From the NCBI GenBank assembly GCA_017347465.1, contig AP021858.1, positions 2,188,472-2,252,471 on the forward strand: a stretch of 64,000 bases of DNA, in the 5' to 3' direction. This DNA is from Candidatus Nitrosymbiomonas proteolyticus. GTDB lineage: Bacteria > Armatimonadota > Fimbriimonadia > Fimbriimonadales > Fimbriimonadaceae. Of the stretch, positions 62,422 to 64,000 are shown piece by piece (the stretch's first letter is position 1; every line of letters begins with the position of its first letter). The position numbers and the translations under genes were made by a program. Under the pieces are notes generated by a model. It made no database searches. It saw nothing but the letters and a program-made list of their open reading frames with translations, and was not told where the DNA came from.

Positions 62422-63172
62422 GAAGGGAAGTCGCCGAGGACTTGTCCAATAGCTCCCGGATCGCAGGATGGCCCGAGCCTCGGAAGCCCTCCGTATCGCC
62501 CCAGTACGCGATCCGACCCTCCGCCAAGAAGGCCACCCGGTCGGCAGTCCGAAACACCGAGTTCACGTCGTGCGTCACGATCAGGCTGGTCATCCCGAAT
62601 TCGCGCCTGAGGGTTACCACCAACTCGTCGATAGCGTAAGTCGTGATCGGGTCCAGACCCGTCGTGGGCTCGTCATAGAGCATCAGTCGGGGGCTGAGCG
62701 CAAGCGCCCGCGCGATGCCCACCCGCTTCTTCATGCCACCGCTCAGCTCGGAGGGCAACAGCAGGTCGGAGCCTTCGAGCTTGACGGCGTTCAGCGAGCC
62801 GCTCAGAATGCCCTCGTGGTCCGACTTCGATCCTGGGAGCCAGCGATGGACCCCAAAAAGGACGTTGTCGCGCACGTTGAGCGAATCGAACAGCGCGGCT
62901 GATTGAAACACCATCCCCATGTGTTTTCGGGCCTCTTCGGGGTTCAACACCACGTCAACCCCATCGACTTCGATCACGCCAGAGGTGGGTGTGATCAGCC
63001 CGCTGATGCATTTGAGAAGCGTCGTCTTTCCTCCACCGGAACTCCCCATGATTGCGACGATCTCACCCTCGCGGACTTCCAAATCGATGTCGTTCAGAAC
63101 TCGCTTGGGTCCGAACGAGTGCGAGAGACCTCGAACCGAGACGAGCGGCGTTCGAGGGTCCTCTGCGGTCAT
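62411..63172 (-). CDS. ABC transporter ATP-binding protein (MlaF/Ttg2A-like)
   Basis: 253 aa. ABC ATPase with Walker A IMGSSGGGKTTLLKCISGL near residue 43, Q-loop HMGMVFQSAALFDSLNV, signature LPSELSGGMKKRVGIARALA, Walker B LMLYDEPTTGLDP and H-loop SLIVTHDVNSVF. The FQSAALFDSL and LSGGMKKR motifs are characteristic of the MlaF/Ttg2A group that drives phospholipid transport between the membranes. No MlaE permease or MCE-domain gene lies beside it. Its ATG overlaps the stop of the AraC gene upstream (ATGA), so the two are coupled. Confidence 0.9.
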   Translation of the reverse strand: MTAEDPRTPLVSVRGLSHSFGPKRVLNDIDLEVREGEIVAIMGSSGGGKTTLLKCISGLITPTSGVIEVDGVDVVLNPEEARKHMGMVFQSAALFDSLNVRDNVLFGVHRWLPGSKSDHEGILSGSLNAVKLEGSDLLLPSELSGGMKKRVGIARALALSPRLMLYDEPTTGLDPITTYAIDELVVTLRREFGMTSLIVTHDVNSVFRTADRVAFLAEGRIAYWGDTEGFRGSGHPAIRELLDKSSATSLPTA

Positions 63173-64000
63173 CGCTGGCCTCGGCGCTCGTCCCTCAGCG
63201 CGCTCGGAGGCGTGCCGTAGTGCCTTGCGAAAGCCCGGCTAAAGCTCGCCAGACTCGAAAACCCGAGTTCGGCGCCGATGTCCTGGACCGGGATATCGGT
63301 CTCGATCAACAGGCGCCGGGCTTGCTCGAGTCTTCGAGCCAGGAGATATTGCTGAAACGGCCTGCCCGTCGCTTGGCGGAACAAGTAGCGAAAATGCGAC
63401 GTGCTCAAGCCAACTCTGTGGGCGACTTCGTCGTCCGAGAGGTCCTTGCCGAAGTTCTGGTCGACGAAGCCGAGCGCAGCGCGAATCTGCCGGTCGGTGG
63501 GTCGGAACGGCTGGCCCATCAGGGGATCGAGGATATTGTGGACGGTCCTCTCGGTGATCTCGACGACCTCATCGAGGTCCTGCGCGCGATCCAGCCTACG
63601 GGCGGTTTCGAGTTGGACGCGGTGGAGTTCTCGGCCGCCTCCGATTTCGAGAGCGCTTGCGGCCACAACCGCGACGAAGAGGAGCGACTCGCTTCGGGCT
63701 TCGTCGAGGTCGCTGGCCTTCTGAAGTCCGGCGGTCAGTTGACTGATCGCCCGCCAGAGCGCGCCGACGTTTCTGAGCCGAATCGAACTCCCCAAGGCAG
63801 CCAGCGAGACCCCTTCGCTCGAAGAGTGGAATGGGCAGCCCGAAGCCGGGTTACTCAGAGCTTGCGCTTCGAAAATCACGAACGCAGCCGACGAACCGGA
63901 GTCCCGAAACACGACGTTCTCGACTTGCCGAGTCCCACCGAGATCGATTTCGAAGCTATCGACTCGCAGTGGCCGGTCTTCAAACTCGCCCTTTCCGAGG
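63169..64000 (-). CDS. AraC family transcriptional regulator (partial, 5' end outside window)
   Basis: The reading frame continues to the right edge without a stop, so at least 277 residues are visible; a GTG at 63912 is unlikely to be the start because the preceding sequence (for example VDSFEIDLGGTRQVENVVFR) continues as a sensory beta domain. The C-terminal 100 residues hold the AraC double helix-turn-helix: FGKDLSDDEVAHRVGLSTSH, FRYLFRQATGRPFQQYLLAR, RLLIETDIPVQDIGAELGFS and SFSRAFARHYGTPPSALRDE. The middle is helical. It is coupled to the MlaF-like gene, which it may regulate. The ligand is unknown. Confidence 0.88.
   Translation of the reverse strand, partial: LGKGEFEDRPLRVDSFEIDLGGTRQVENVVFRDSGSSAAFVIFEAQALSNPASGCPFHSSSEGVSLAALGSSIRLRNVGALWRAISQLTAGLQKASDLDEARSESLLFVAVVAASALEIGGGRELHRVQLETARRLDRAQDLDEVVEITERTVHNILDPLMGQPFRPTDRQIRAALGFVDQNFGKDLSDDEVAHRVGLSTSHFRYLFRQATGRPFQQYLLARRLEQARRLLIETDIPVQDIGAELGFSSLASFSRAFARHYGTPPSALRDERRGQR

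Overview
The window is a gene-dense (about 60% G+C), free-living bacterial chromosome segment with roughly 53 protein genes, one tRNA-Leu(CAG), several Rho-independent terminators and a recognisable sigma-28 promoter. I infer a diderm from an under-sampled phylum, most likely Armatimonadota (Fimbriimonadia-like). The basis is the mix of an H-X9-DG prepilin-associated protein, many secreted BNR/PDZ/metallopeptidase proteins, GT9 heptosyltransferases, an Mla-type ATPase, MurQ and carB split into two genes. No 16S rRNA or other phylogenetic marker is present, so this placement is an inference. I see no prophage, IS element, integrase or CRISPR array.

Layout. 1-4.2 kb: DUF4350/DUF4129 membrane cluster, a LolA-like exported protein, a phytanoyl-CoA-type dioxygenase and a small membrane protein. 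4.3-7.4 kb: GAF histidine kinase, LCP cell-envelope enzyme and an H-X9-DG protein. 7.4-13.5 kb: HNH nuclease downstream of mfd, with a structured leader/terminator between them, then ispH and a Crp/Fnr regulator. 13.6-17.6 kb: BNR-repeat protein and a stress operon hsp20-CBS-DUF2267 with hairpins in both gaps. 17.9-25.8 kb: M19 dipeptidase, tRNA-Leu, class C beta-lactamase-like hydrolase, MscS channel, aldehyde dehydrogenase, retropepsin-PDZ protein, TPR protein. 26-32.1 kb: pyrimidine/arginine locus carA-carB(N half), then a secreted CPPC thioredoxin-like gene with its own terminator, an oppositely oriented four-helix-bundle (23S IVP family) gene with a GTCCACNNN nonamer array at its start, then carB(C half). 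32.1-37.7 kb: STN-like exported protein, VanZ-like protein, surE and one flagellin gene under a near-perfect sigma-28 promoter.

37.9-51.9 kb is a polysaccharide cluster: wecC, an asnB homologue, a heparinase II/III-like lyase, a Wzy/ligase-like protein, three GT4 glycosyltransferases, an ADH-Gfo/Idh/MocA fusion and an oppositely oriented Wzz-like protein. Together they suggest a uronic-acid (possibly uronamide) exopolysaccharide. 52-64 kb: DUF4139 protein, HExxH metallopeptidase, muropeptide-recycling pair (BadF-type sugar kinase plus MurQ), two GT9 heptosyltransferases, M61 peptidase, GNAT acetyltransferase, MlaF-like ATPase and an AraC regulator that runs off the end.

A recurring regulatory theme is a -10-like hexamer (TANNNT) placed only 5-13 bases before the start codon, without a Shine-Dalgarno sequence, for many first genes of transcripts (for example ispH, carB C half, crp, the first heptosyltransferase). 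This points to widespread leaderless mRNAs, while stress, exported and internal operon genes have ordinary GGAGG sites.
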